Positions 1 to 11,618 of a stretch of 64,000 nt of DNA are shown piece after piece; position 1 is the stretch's first letter, and each line of letters starts with the position of its first letter. Source of the stretch: Taiwanofungus camphoratus (taxonomy: Eukaryota > Basidiomycota > Agaricomycetes > Polyporales > Taiwanofungaceae); assembly GCA_003999685.1 (NCBI GenBank), contig CP021226.1, positions 1,922,001 to 1,986,000 of the forward strand, read 5' to 3'. Under the pieces are notes generated by a model. It was not told the DNA's origin. It did not search any database and saw only the letters and a list, made by a program, of their open reading frames with translations. The position numbers were made by a program, and so were the translations under genes.

Positions 1-2723
1 GGTCCTTCCACGAATGCAAAAGCGAACTTGTTTTTGCCCTGTACATGTTGTATTTCAAATACTTGCAGATCCTGTTCGAAAGCATCCCAATCAGCCTCAG
101 AAACTTTGAGATCCTCTAGTTTCCGTCGCTTGCGAGGGGCTTCGTAACTTCGGATTGGTTCTTGACTGTGATGCACATAAATCACGATTCTCAGACTGAT
201 AATGGTAGATGGGAACCTACTCCACATCTTGTGCATTCTTGGCACGTATCCTCTCTCGTGCCAACTTTGCAGATTCCCTCCATAGACCTACAGCCCTCTT
301 CCACTTCCCGTCTTGCACGGCCTTCCGGACAGACTGTTCAAACTTTGTGTTCTTCTTCCGACTGAAGCTCCCCCCAAATAATTCCAAAAAGCGTTCCTGC
401 AACTCTGAACCGGGCACACGTGCATCCACAGGCTTGAATCCGCCAATCAAGTCAGAGGCCTCTGTCTGATTAGACAAATTCAACGAAATAAGCGGGCGAC
501 GGAGGAGCGCCGCCAGATGCGAGACCACACTCGTCTTCCCAGTACCAGTCTCACCTGTAAGAAGAACAGGCTCATTCAAAGAGACTGCTGTGGTGATGCG
601 AGAAAGCAACTGCACAGCAGGTCTATGCATCGCAAATGGCCGAGATACAGGTGGCGAGATGTCTAATCTTGACGTGCGTGCCCGTAAACGAGTTCGCCCA
701 GCCCGGACAGTGACAATCCTGCCATTGACGTCTTTCTCGAGTTCGAAGTCTGGCGTCCGACCTTGTAAGAGCCAGTCACGCCGCTCCGATGTGAGATCTA
801 GGTGCTCCGCAACTACAGCTGCGATTGCGTCCATGTGCAGGCGCGCGGAAGCAGTAGTAGCTCCTGCTCCAAAGAAAACATCGCGAGCTTCAAGGTAGAT
901 GTCTTCGCGCATAGATGGATTCGGAAAAATCGTAGACAAAAGCACAGTAGACTGTTCAGAAATTACGTCTACATCCATAGGTTGATAAGATGATGGGAGC
1001 AAGCTCTGTACACGGACACACAGATTTTCTAGCTCACGAAGCCCGACATTGCGGGTTGAGGCGGCTGGGCCAAGTGCCTTCACAGCCTCCCAAAGACGAA
1101 TAAGACCTTGAGCAGCCGCACCTGACAGAGATGGAAACTTCGCGTCCACTATCATCCGTAGATCCTGAGCAGATAGCGAAGGTACGATCATCTCGCGAAA
1201 CTTATGCGCCCCGTAAAAAGCCGGTTTTGCGAATTTCCCATCCTTAGAGGGTGTCAGAGACCTTGTAGCGTATATCGCAAAACTATCTTCAGCTTCCACT
1301 GTGCCACGACTAGGCACACTGAGGACAGCACGGCCGCCAATCCATTTATCTGAGCCAAGGGACTCGACAAGTGGTTTGATGATGCCAAGGACCTCAGTTG
1401 TTGCGCGATCAATATCCTCGAAGACAACCCATTTGCCTTCTCGCATAGCGCGCACAAGGACGCCGTCCTTCCACTCGAAGGTCCCTGGTCGCGTTGGCGA
1501 AGACACGTACGAGCCCAGCAGAGAGCGAGGGTCAATGGACGTGTCCGCAAGATGAATCGAGATGATCTTGTTCCGTACTTCCGGATAGAGGGTGGTAGCG
1601 AGGTGGGATAACAATAGTGATTTTCCTGACGATGGAGCAGAAGTAAGAAGTGTTGGAAGACGGAGAGAATGGTGGACCGCCAGTATGCGCAATGAATGTA
1701 CTGCGGTCGGTGTGTCAATTAGATCCACTTGGTGTGACAAAGGCACCGACGATCGAAACATAAGGACACCATGTATGTTCACGATAAAAGGACTGGACAA
1801 AAATGAGTACAGAGACGGCGCAGAAAGTAACCCAGTGAAACAGACCTCAGTTCCGCCGGATGAATAGGCTCATATGAGTCGCCGTTTTCAGATGAAAAGT
1901 AGTCTTGAGGTTCCAAATGAGCATTGCGAGCATCTACAACTCTCTGTACCTCTATGGCAGGCATGACCCAGCCGTCAATTATGATTCTGCTGCCATCCAT
2001 GCTCGTTCCAAAACTAATATGGCAATCTACCTCGCCGACGTCTCCTATTACTTCTCTTTCCATTTTGACCCTCTCTCCTTCCATCATGCCGGACTGCAAA
2101 GCATAGCATCGTATAGCGAGGAATCGCACACCGTTGTCTGGATGTGGCGCCCAGATGAGCTTGGCAAGAGGCGATAGCGACCAAAGTAAAGTGTTTGGCA
2201 AAGCTCGATTGGCTTGAAGAATCCGATAATATGCGAGCAGAAGGCGATGTAGGGTGTGAGCGTCAATAGATGCAACTGATTCGCATTCCGAAACAAATGC
2301 CAAAGGTCCGTTTTCATTACCAGAGCGACGGAGAAACGCGGATAAAATCCTGCATGCATTGAATAAGAGAGCAAATCTCGAAGTCAACAACTCGACATGT
2401 TGGAGGTATACTCACGGATAGAGTTCTGGATGTATCTCCAATAACAAACAAAATGCCTCTAGCCTCTCGTCTCGGTATTCATCAGTATGTAACCATCTTG
2501 CGCACAGGTCGAGTAGAAGAGGTCGGAAGGCTGTCGCGACTGCATTTGTCAATCCAGGCACGGCAAGCAGACGAGACAAGGTTTCCAGCAATTCTGAACG
2601 CGTAGAGACCTTTTTGAGAGCATTTGCATAGCGAGAGTCTTGAGGGAGCCGAGAAATCAGAATGTTAGTCTGCTTTTTGAGATTAATGCCGAGTGGATTG
2701 TGGACCTCGGAAGTCCAGATCAT
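1..2723 (-). CDS. MDN1: Midasin (AAA+ ribosome-assembly ATPase), N-terminal part
   Basis: Midasin is the giant dynein-like AAA+ ATPase that strips assembly factors (Rsa4, Ytm1) from pre-60S particles in nucleolus and nucleoplasm. Four exons can be spliced in phase (2723-2416, 2349-1846, 1792-221, 165-1), giving about 849 codons before the window ends, so most of the roughly 4,900-residue protein lies outside. The first two exons hold the alpha-helical N-terminal domain (LRPLLLDL-like segment near residue 80). AAA1 follows, with a degenerate Walker A (SAPSSGKS) and Walker B WVVFEDIDRA. AAA2 starts with a canonical Walker A (LLTGETGTGKTS) followed by NLSNQTEASDLIGG. The last exon reads into the conserved FAFAFVEG segment. 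The start at 2723 is the first Met of exon 1. Introns are 53-66 bp with normal GT-AG ends. The 3' end is cut by the window, not by damage. Confidence 0.95.
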
Positions 2724-3210
2724 CTTGATATTGCCCAGTCAGCAGACTATATGATACTTTTGGTGTAGTTGTAGCAGATACTCTCAGCCAGACTGATGGA
2801 ATAGTAGTGGTACCCGTAGCGGGGGATTACAGTGCAGCACTTGCACTTTTTGACTTTTGGTGCTAACCCAGGCAGAAAACCTACCGTCGGCAAAACCCAC
2901 CCATGGAGGCACGTGAATCCCGACTGAGAATTGGAAGTACTGCGATTGCACCGTTCAAACTTTACTGCCTTTGAAAACGCAATCGAGTGGGGATACAATC
3001 AAGCCAATTTGAGAAATGCCCTGTTGGAATGTACGCGTTCAGGACGCATGGTGACTTTGGCCCAGTCATCGACTTCAAAAACATCCTGATGCAACTTTTC
3101 CGAGTTTCCTGCCACAGCCTACACTATACAGTCTTACAAGAATCATAAATTTTCAGGCTCCTTGTGTGACCTTCCCTTCGCCAGCCGTAACACCATAACA
3201 TTGGAAGATT
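2724..3210. other. Intergenic: upstream of MDN1, downstream of MFS gene
   Basis: 487 bp between two genes read in the same direction. It should hold the MDN1 promoter and the 3' UTR of the transporter. I see no further gene, repeat or RNA. Confidence 0.6.
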
Positions 3211-5682
3211 TCACATCGACGCCTTTCCTCTTGGCTCGAACGGAAGGAGCAACGATATAAAGCCTGCCACGATGAACAACGCGCCAGAGACATAGATCGG
3301 CACAGCGGTCGCAAGGTTGGCATACAACGCAATGATCGGAGCCTACAGATAGCAACGAAGAATACCCAACGCCATCAATGTCCGAATGCTTCCCGGACAA
3401 GAAAGCTAACACTATAAGACAAGACGTACCATGATGCCAAACACGCGGTTCGCCGAGGCGACGATCGCGTTCCCCGTCCCTCTATCCTTGGTGGGAAAGA
3501 GCTCCGGCGACACGGCATAGAGAACCCCGTACATCACATTGCTCGTGAATGTATACCCGCAATTCCAACCGAGCAACGCATTCGACGTGCGTGCCGTTGT
3601 GCTTGCGAAAAGGAAGACCCCAGTGATGACTGCAGGCATGTTATGTGTGAATATAGACGACAATGGAGAGGGGGACGCGAACGTACCCGTCGATATGGCC
3701 AACGTGCCTTTCCTGCCGAGGTACGGAATCTCCACCATCCATCCTGCAAGTAGCGCTCCGGGTACCCCAATGACACTGAGGATTACTTGCTGGTGCAAGG
3801 TTAGTTGGGCGGCCGGCGATAAAATAACGGCATCGTGAACTGACGTTACGATAAGTGATATATACTGAACCGTCTCCGAAGTCGGCTCCTCGTGTGGCAA
3901 GGCTGTGATTGTATATCAATAGAAGTGCGTCCTGTGGGCTGAACAAAGGAACTTACTAGTAAGTTACGAAGCCATTATATCTGTACTGTGTCAGTTAATG
4001 ATGCAAAAGTCAGGAGGAACAAGACTCACAGTGGGAATGCGAGGCCAATCAGGGCTGCAGTCGTAGACTACTTTAGTAACAGTCCGGCATGCAGACACAA
4101 TCTAGACATACCCCAAACGGCGATCAACAAAGCGGTTGAATATGCAAGCTTCCTTGTCGCAAACAGGGACTTGACATGCTTCCCACTAAACTTCCTCAAC
4201 TTTCTAAACACCGCCGCACGCGCGCTTGTGTCTATTATCAGCTCCTCCCTTTCTCCCTCTCCCTTCTCATCCTTCGACGTAACACTCCCTGCATCCCTCA
4301 ACATTTCCACGGTGAGCCCACACACCTTTCCATTATACTGCGCAACGCGCTGTACGACCTCCACTGCCTTCTCGTCGCGGCCCCGGCCCATAAGGTACTT
4401 TGGCGACTCATACAAGTGGAACACGAATCCGCGGAGTATGGAAAGCAGGAGCATGAGTCCACCCATCGTGTAGAGGAAATACCGCCAGCCTTCGTTGGAG
4501 GAGCGCGGGCAGTACGCAGCAGAGGCACAGGAGAAGTTGGCAATAAGTGGCCACGCGATCTTAAAGATGGGAGTGAGAGGTAGAAAGAGAGTCGCAGACG
4601 CGCAGAGCGTACCAAGCTGCCGATAAGCTGACCGAAGGCCCACCAGATGGATAGGATCGTGAGCAGGTACTGATGCGACGCAGGTATGAACTCTATAGTG
4701 GGATCAGTATTAAATTGACCATTGTTACCCTCTCGGGACGAATCAATGCGCACCTAAAAAGACAGCGGAGTCCACAGGGAGATTTCCTCCCACACCCACG
4801 CTCCATACTGCAGCCAACGAACAAAGCGCGACCGAATTTGGCGATCCGCCGGCTGCAACAGCGAACACGCCTGTGATGAACAAGGTGATGTTGAAGCACC
4901 ACCTGGATATGGAACAGAGTATGAGCCTTAAATCGGCCATATGGAGTGAATTGCTTGCCGTCTACCCCAGACATCAGACGCTACTCCCCAGAACGCAGCG
5001 CCTACGAGGAGACCAACGTTTTGACCGAGCTTAAGAAAGGGACCCTGAAAATTGAACTCATTGACTACTGGTGAGAGGATTAGGCCTGTTACAATCTGTC
5101 GAGTCGTAGTCAATTATTGACTTTGCCTGCTCTGAATGGCAACATGAATATGCCTACGGGCCAGAGGTTGTCACTTGGAAATTGGAAGAATGGTATTAGA
5201 CAAGCTGTCAAGCACGAGCCGACAGTCGTACTTACGAGAACCAGCCGAACCCTGCTACGACGAATAGGTACCACTATACAATTATGAAAGAAGTATCAGC
5301 TGCCATTACATTGTCTCTATGAGTAATGATCCGGAAGAGAATTTCGAAAAAACCAAATTGCTAATGGAAGGATTGATGATAACAAGCATCTGGAATCAAT
5401 TTCACAATTTTACTCTAGTCGCGTGCCACACTTCATAGGAAGTAAAGAAGAGACAGAAAAAGTATAGATGATGCACGAGAACCCTACCTGGTATTTGCCC
5501 ATACCAATTTCCTGAAAAGCGTCGTTCAGAATCCTGGCCTTCGCCTGATAAACGGGGTCGACTCCAGATTCCTCCTCGTCATATACATCCTGCGTCTCGC
5601 CATGAGCTGCAGCGGCCTCGACATCCACAGGGCGTTGCTTTTCGTTATCGGAAACATTATCGTCAGAAGGAGTCGTGCCCAT
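3211..5682 (-). CDS. Major facilitator superfamily transporter, sugar-transporter type
   Basis: A polytopic plasma-membrane or organelle transporter; substrate unknown. At least ten short exons splice into one frame of roughly 500-550 residues. The N-terminus is acidic and cytosolic. Recognisable pieces in order are WYLFVVAGFGWFSDNLWP (TM1), SPVVNEFNFQGPFLKLGQN, the loop 2-3 signature GVASDVWGRRW, LPVDSAVFLEFIP, QLIGSL, the central loop FHLYESPKYLMGRGRDEKA, and in the second half GVPGALLAGWMVEIPYLGR and SPELFPTKDRGTGNA. It ends PFEPRGKASM then stop at 3211-3213. Exon 3 is only 16 nt (5158-5173), and the intron at 4903-4958 appears to be GC-AG, since only this splice restores GRRWCFNITLF. Overall layout resembles the SV2/SVOP-like branch of MFS sugar transporters; the exact substrate class is inference. 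Alternative splice choices at tiny exons are possible. Confidence 0.9.
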
Positions 5683-6373
5683 GGCCGTTACTTAAAGCCT
5701 CAGCCTCCCACGGGCGAGTTGAGAAGAGAAGGCAGCGGGTGGTGCAAAGAAGGCGGGAAGCGCCCATTTGCCTTGAGTTGAGGGACACGGCTTCGATAGG
5801 AGGAGCATGACGAGCGACGGGCGGTTTTTTCGCAATCACGACTTGATTGATGGGCTCGGCACTCACGTCAAATGTCTCCACACACACACGCGTCTACAGC
5901 GACGTTTGTGCAATGGTGCGTGGGCGCAAGTACAATTCGATGATAGATCACTCACGTTTGTGAAAACATTGCTTATTCGCATAAAACATCAGAGTACTTA
6001 CGCTCGCTAGTTTTGCTTCAAGCATGTGACAGGAAAAGGCCATTCTTCAACGCACACGGAGTCAGTCCCGATCACGATCGACGGATTTACCAACCTTCCG
6101 CTATGTATAAGTCCAGCGAACGCAACATTGACAATTGACTTGACAAGCCCACAGTCAACGACGAGCCTGTGAGCCGTGGGGTACAGGTGGCAAATGAGAC
6201 AGACAAAAAGATTGCATCGCATTGGAGAAAGTTATGAATACATTCGAGCAAGTTATGAATACATTCGAGCAACAGCAGTCCACTCTATGATACATATCAA
6301 GCAACACATTTTAAAACACCTCTGAAGGCACCAGAATATAAAGAAGTGTTAGTTTGAATCTGAGAGCCATGAT
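5683..6373. other. Intergenic: MFS promoter side
   Basis: About 690 bp upstream of the transporter and downstream of the aspartic protease. It holds one perfect 21-bp tandem duplication near 6229-6270; otherwise nothing recognisable. Confidence 0.6.
6229..6270. repeat. 21-bp direct tandem duplication
   Basis: Two back-to-back copies of a 21-mer containing GTTATGAATACATTCGAGC. It lies in the 3' flank of the aspartic protease gene and is probably simple replication slippage. Confidence 0.8.
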
Positions 6374-7892
6374 TTAAGCGAGAGCCGCGAAACCGACGGC
6401 ATTCTTGTCAATGGAGAACACGGAGTACACATTTCTCATAAAGCTGGTGTCGTAACGAGGGTCAGCGCTCACAATGGATTGTGCAAGTAATCACCAACTC
6501 ACGTATCACCAACGAGCCAGACATTATCGCCAAAGCCAAGGTCTTTGCCCCCGAGGGCGCCAACGCACTGACCATCCTCTTGACCGATGACGAAACTAAG
6601 CAAGGTTGGCGTCGGTGACATGGGAGGATAGATGATGTGATGCAGCACTCACTCGCTGGGATCAATCTGCCACGTCTTCCCACCCCAGGTGAAGGCAACT
6701 GTTGGAGCGGAGTCGCAGGGGAACATATACAGCCCTTGGTCGATCTCCTGCGCGCCATCGATGTTCTCATAGAACTGCGTCGCCACGTCGGGTGGGGCGT
6801 ACATCAGGGTAGTGCCCGAGTCGATAATCGTGTCGAAGCCCGACATCGCTGTCTGCCCGTTGATCAGCGCGCTCGCGCTGCCGATCTGCCAGAAACCCGT
6901 ATCCGCAGAGATGTCGTGGTATTCGATCTTCCCGGTATAGAGCGATTTGTCCACCCCACCGAAGTACAACTCAGCGCCTTCGGACGAGAGCTTGAAGCCG
7001 AACTCGCCCTTGGAAACGGCGCCTTGATCAACAGCAGTCCACATGAAAGGGTTCTGGTGGATTGTTAGGAGTCAACTATGTGGACAATCAGAATCATTTA
7101 CGTTCTGCAATTGGGAAAGGGCAGGGAAGGCCATGCCCATGAGCCCATCCGAAGGGCTACCGCTAAGCACGCCCGATTCGCTGTCCACGGCCGAGAGGTA
7201 TTGACCGGTGACAGTAACACCCGCCACAGAGACTAAGAAGTATATCACGTTTATATGGCGGCTGATGTGAAAAACGTAGAAATACTCACCAGTGTCAGTG
7301 TAGATAGGCCCGGATGTAGTCGAGCCGTCCCCGTATCCGATCGAGAAAGTACCACTCTCCTCCTGGCTCGTCGAGGACGACGAGGGATCGTATCTGTCCT
7401 GCGACTCGCATCCATCGCACCCCGCAGCTGGGACCCAGAGATCGGCAGACCCGGTGTCGAAGTCGATGATAAACTCTTGCGCGGGCGTGCCAATGGACAC
7501 CGTGCCGGTCCACTCCATATTGTTGTTCTGGTCCGTGAGCGGGAGCCCGTTGCGCTTGCCGAGCGCCGCCTCAAAAGAGGCAGCTGGCGGGATGTGCGCG
7601 CCTGCACCCAAGGCGTCCAGACCCTTGTTGTGCTCGAGGTTGATCAGGTTCTGGCGGTGCTTGCTGTACGACAATAGTTGGCTTAACATATTGAATGCGA
7701 GGTAGGGTGTGATACATACTTCTGATCTTTGACCATCTGCCTGATGGTAGCTTCGCGATCGAAGGTACCATTGGCGGTGGCCAAGGAACTGCGCTTCTGG
7801 AGCGGGATGCAGATACCAGTGTCACTGGTAATCGGGCTGGCAGAAGCGACGAGCGCCAGAGCGACGGTGAGCATAGAGGCCTTGCAGAACAT
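6374..7892 (-). CDS. Secreted pepsin-type aspartic protease (family A1)
   Basis: An extracellular acid protease of the polyporopepsin-like group. The start at 7892 gives a clear signal peptide (MFCKASMLTVALALVASASP), then a propeptide of about 80 residues. The N-lobe carries the first catalytic motif IDFDTGSADLWVP and the flap region FSIGYGDGSTTSG; the C-lobe carries the second motif TIIDSGTTLMYAPP. The tail reads GDNVWLVGDTFMRNVYSVFS and ends GFAALA then stop, as is usual for the family. Five or more introns of about 50-65 bp split the gene; the first lies in the propeptide. Both catalytic Asp residues and the flap Tyr are present, so it looks active. It is unrelated in domain layout to the membrane-anchored protease pair at 23-28 kb. 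Specific substrate unknown. Confidence 0.94.
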
Positions 7893-9289
7893 GGTGGGCG
7901 AAAGTGCTAGCGCTGAGGCTTTGACAAGGAGGCGGTTGGGAGCAGGAGGAAGACCTGATGAAGATTAAGGTGAAATCAGGCTGGCTTTTGTAGAGCTCCG
8001 AGAGGTGGAATGTGTGCAATTCTGCGGTCATCGCACACATCCCCAAGTCGGACTATGGACGTGAACGGACTTCAAGGACGACGTGTCTGTCCCCGGAAGC
8101 CCGAACGTCCGGTAGCCACTACCATGTCGCACGAATGAGAGGGAGTGCTTCTTCGACGGATCACAATGATGTGCTCGAGAGGCCATCGGAATGCATGTCC
8201 GGCGTCGATCCCACAACGGAGATATTCAGAGCTTACTGGAGGGTGCAGCACATGCACCATCGAGAGACGCACCACGAGAGATGGTCGACATCCGAAACAG
8301 CTGGCGACGGTGTCAACAGGCGAGACCGAAGAACAATGCCTACCGCCTTCCTTTAGATGCGAGCCCCTGTAGCAGTTGCTCGGATGCAAGTGGAGCGGTC
8401 GTCGGTGGACTGCAAGTCGGACCACGACTCAGGTTCGCCCATGGAACGGCTGTGGCATTTGGCCATACAAGCAGCTCGCAATGGCGCATACTACCGGTAA
8501 CGTCAGAGCACAATGGGGGTAGTCGCAATAAAATGAAGGTTCGGATCAGGGGTCGTCACAGTAGGCGCGAAGTTTCCTAGTTATCCCAGCATGGCCTCCT
8601 CAAAGGTATAGGCCTGTACGGTATAGCTCGCATAACAACCCGTCGATAGTGTACCACGGGAGTTTAGCAAGCACCTTGAGGCTTGTACATGATTGCAGCT
8701 GCTGAGTGGAAAGGATCCACAAGAGATTCGAAACTCGTCCGGTTGAAAGCATCTACTCAGCATAGTGCAATGGCTGCGTGCGTAGGGACACGTCGAATGA
8801 CTGCCTATAGCCTGGAGATTTGAACGATCCCTGGCTGTCTTTCTGGACCCTGCGCCATTCGGTTTCGACAGTACAGAGTGGGTGAAGACACGGGACGGGC
8901 TGTGAGAAATCGAAGCATTCCCCATTCTCTATGTAGTCGAATGCAAATCCCACCCACGGTCTTACGCTCAACGACATATACGATTGCAACTAATGTGCGT
9001 TCGCTTACTGCCATCGATGACGATGCTCTTTTTCACTAAAAGTACTGTTGAGTCGAAAATGTGCCTAACCGGATTGCAGCAAGCGCCGCAAATGCGGGGG
9101 CATTGCGCCGACCATATCCACTGATCCACAATCCATTCTATCCTCGGTCTCATCTGCTCGACCGCTGGCCGCTCGAACACCTGGATTCTCTAGTTTTCTA
9201 TCTATAACTTGTGGTAATACGCAGATCATCAGCAGTTCCTTGTACTTTTCGCCCGTTGAGAATCTAGAGCGCAGGGCTTTGCGGCTGCT
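7893..9289. other. Intergenic between divergent secreted-protein genes
   Basis: 1.4 kb shared upstream region of the aspartic protease (minus) and the secreted protein at 9290 (plus). Open frames on both strands here lack splice-compatible partners or known motifs. I see no supported gene or repeat. Confidence 0.55.
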
Positions 9290-10289
9290 ATGTCGTATTG
9301 TATGCTGCTACTCGGCGTCCTGCTTCCATTCGTTATTCCAGTTTTCTCGTCGCCGGTCAATTCTTTTGGTTCCGACCCAAGGCAAGTTGTGATCGCTCAA
9401 ATGCATGAACACCGGGAGTATGAGAACGGTGAGCTGCCTCCTGAGATGGATACCCCCGGATGGGTAGACCCCAGGCTGAATGGCGGCCGCCTGCTGGATG
9501 TACGTCTGCACACCCCTTTTCCCATCATCGGGAATTCGTTAACATACAAGGACCTCTCCGCGGTAGTTCACGACGAAAAAGTTGGGCGAGCCACTCAATG
9601 TGATCATATCCGGACTTTCCGACCCCTATATCCTCACCGAGGCCGGGCTCCGCATGTACGCAAAGTCGATTGGCTTTTCTAAGGAGTGCCTTGGGTTACA
9701 CTATGGGCATATCCACGAGGCGGATCTGGGAGATGGCATTGGGCGCAAGCCGGAGCAGCTCCTTGCGCGTCAGGACTACTTCCCGGTTATGGGTACGTGC
9801 TGGGAGAGCGTGAGGGGCGGACATCACTTCCGTGCGTGGCATCAGAATGGGACCATCGCCGACAGTGGTGCATGGTTCATCGGGTACGTCGGTGTCTTTC
9901 CTCATGGTCTGTACTCGGCGAAACGAACACATAACCTTCGTCGTGTTGTCAGTGCGTCTTTGGAGATGGTGAGCAGCAAAGATTCTGCTTGACGTGCGAT
10001 GTAATGCGGCTGTCCAGGACTCGTCCAAGAACCACCAGATTGTGTCAAATGGGTACAACCTTGGGCGGGATTTTATAGTCGAGCAAGCAACGGCGGGGAG
10101 CCATTGGAATGGTATGTGGTGGAAGGCCGAAGTGCAATGGCGCTCTGGTCTCCTTCAGAAGGGTAAACGAGGTGCGTATTCATTGTCGTAGCCAGTTGTT
10201 AGTTTCACAATGATGTGTGTCAAAAAGGTGTCAATCATGGTATCGAGCAAGATGGCCAGGTCGCCATCCTCTCAGTTGTGCGGCTATGA
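9290..10289 (+). CDS. Small secreted protein of unknown function
   Basis: Five exons (9290-9499, 9567-9883, 9953-9968, 10018-10171, 10228-10289) sum to 759 nt, exactly 252 codons plus stop. The first 20 or so residues form a signal peptide (MSYCMLLLGVLLPFVIPVFS), with likely cleavage before SPVNS. The mature protein has a block containing NVIISGLSDPYILTEAGL and HYGHIHEADLGDG, then GTCWESVRGGHHFRAWHQNG and NGYNLGRDFIVEQA. The many His, Trp and Tyr residues and the paired features suggest a compact extracellular fold. I recall similar proteins only from Agaricomycetes and know no assigned function. The third exon is 16 nt, and only its inclusion keeps the frame (IGASLEMDSSKNH). No catalytic motif is recognised. 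Confidence 0.82.
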
Positions 10290-11618
10290 CAATGCCTTCA
10301 GAATGCTCCCACAACTAGTATCGCAAGTATTCCTGGATTCCTTACTCTATCCGGCTGTCTGCCTATTGATGTCTGATACCACTTCGTTCCGACACTGGCC
10401 TGGATCCTGCATATGCATTTATTTACATCGTCTGCGCATTTATTTATTGTTGTAATATACTCTTGTGGATATTCATTGTCAGACATTGCATACCTGGTAT
10501 ACCTCCCCTTCTCTCGTATGGCATGGACGATTGTATAGATTCTCCTACGTTGTATCGAGTTTGTATTGACCACGGCTGCACGATTTGACCAAATAGTCAT
10601 GAACTATTCACAAATCTGCCCTTTTTTCAACATGCGATCGTGACATCGAAGCTGCACATGGATTTTAATTTTTACATCAAGAAGACTTATAGGTCGAGAA
10701 GATGGTTCATTCTTGCTCCTGTTGGCCTGAACTCAACAGCAACGCAAATAATTCGACTGGCCCGGGACTGGTTCGATATTCCAATCCCGTCTCAGAGTGC
10801 ATACCGAATCCATCATTAGAGCATCAACCGCTGGGCTGCTGGATTCGAAGATTTCAACCACGAAACCAAACCATTTTAGTAGTAATTGCATCGGCTCGGT
10901 ACTGGTAAGCCCGACACAGTTGGCATCACCACTTGTTCCGGATCCGTGGTACTATCAATTGGAACCACCCTTCTCCAGGAGCAGAGGAAGACCTAAACCC
11001 GATTCAGAAGAGTCGCCGGCAAGCTACCTCGGATGGCCTCAGCTACGTTGGACCACCCAGCTGCGAGAAGAATGACCTTGAGTCAACGATTTTGTTGTTC
11101 CAGCTAATGCATTTGGTACCGCAACTCAGTGAGCCTCAAAGATGTGTCAGATGTTGATATCACCTTTTTCATCATTAATTCCGAGTCTGCATTCCTATAG
11201 CATTTTAATGCCAAGACTGATGTAGACAATTCAACCTGATGTCTTTTACTTTGCCATAAAAGTATCATGATGATATCATATGCTGAATGTGAACCATAAA
11301 TCTATATGTTGATGGTAGTATGGTGTTGCACATAAGGTCACATAATCGAGTCCGTTGTGTAAGCATGGATTTCTGCTAGTGTCATACAAAAGGGATTCAA
11401 AGCCTTGACAAAACTAATAAATGTTAAAAAAAGGACCCTTGCTCTAAGATTGATGCTCATGAAAGCCGTTGACACAATATACCTCACGTCTTCATGTGGC
11501 AACAATCCAGGTTGCATTAATGCCTGCCTGGACTTGTCTTCTGTTTTGTATATGTCGACAGTTAACTTGAACGGATCCTGAATCAAAAAGATGGTAGATA
11601 CAGATAAAGACCCCCTAG
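10290..11618. other. Intergenic between convergent genes
   Basis: 1.3 kb of mostly AT-rich sequence between convergent genes. Overlapping short frames at 10,700-11,150 do not form a spliceable gene. I see no RNA gene or transposon signature. Confidence 0.5.

Noticed and set aside
8072-8580. Overlapping frames on both strands between the secreted-protein genes
   Set aside because: No initiation context, splice sites or recognisable domain; probably random in moderately GC-rich DNA.
10760-10800. GGTTCGAT-like T-arm of a tRNA
   Set aside because: The flanking stems do not pair and no anticodon arm or acceptor stem can be drawn.
10702-11157. Overlapping frames resembling a broken gene
   Set aside because: Phrases do not match any family I know and no splice sites join them.
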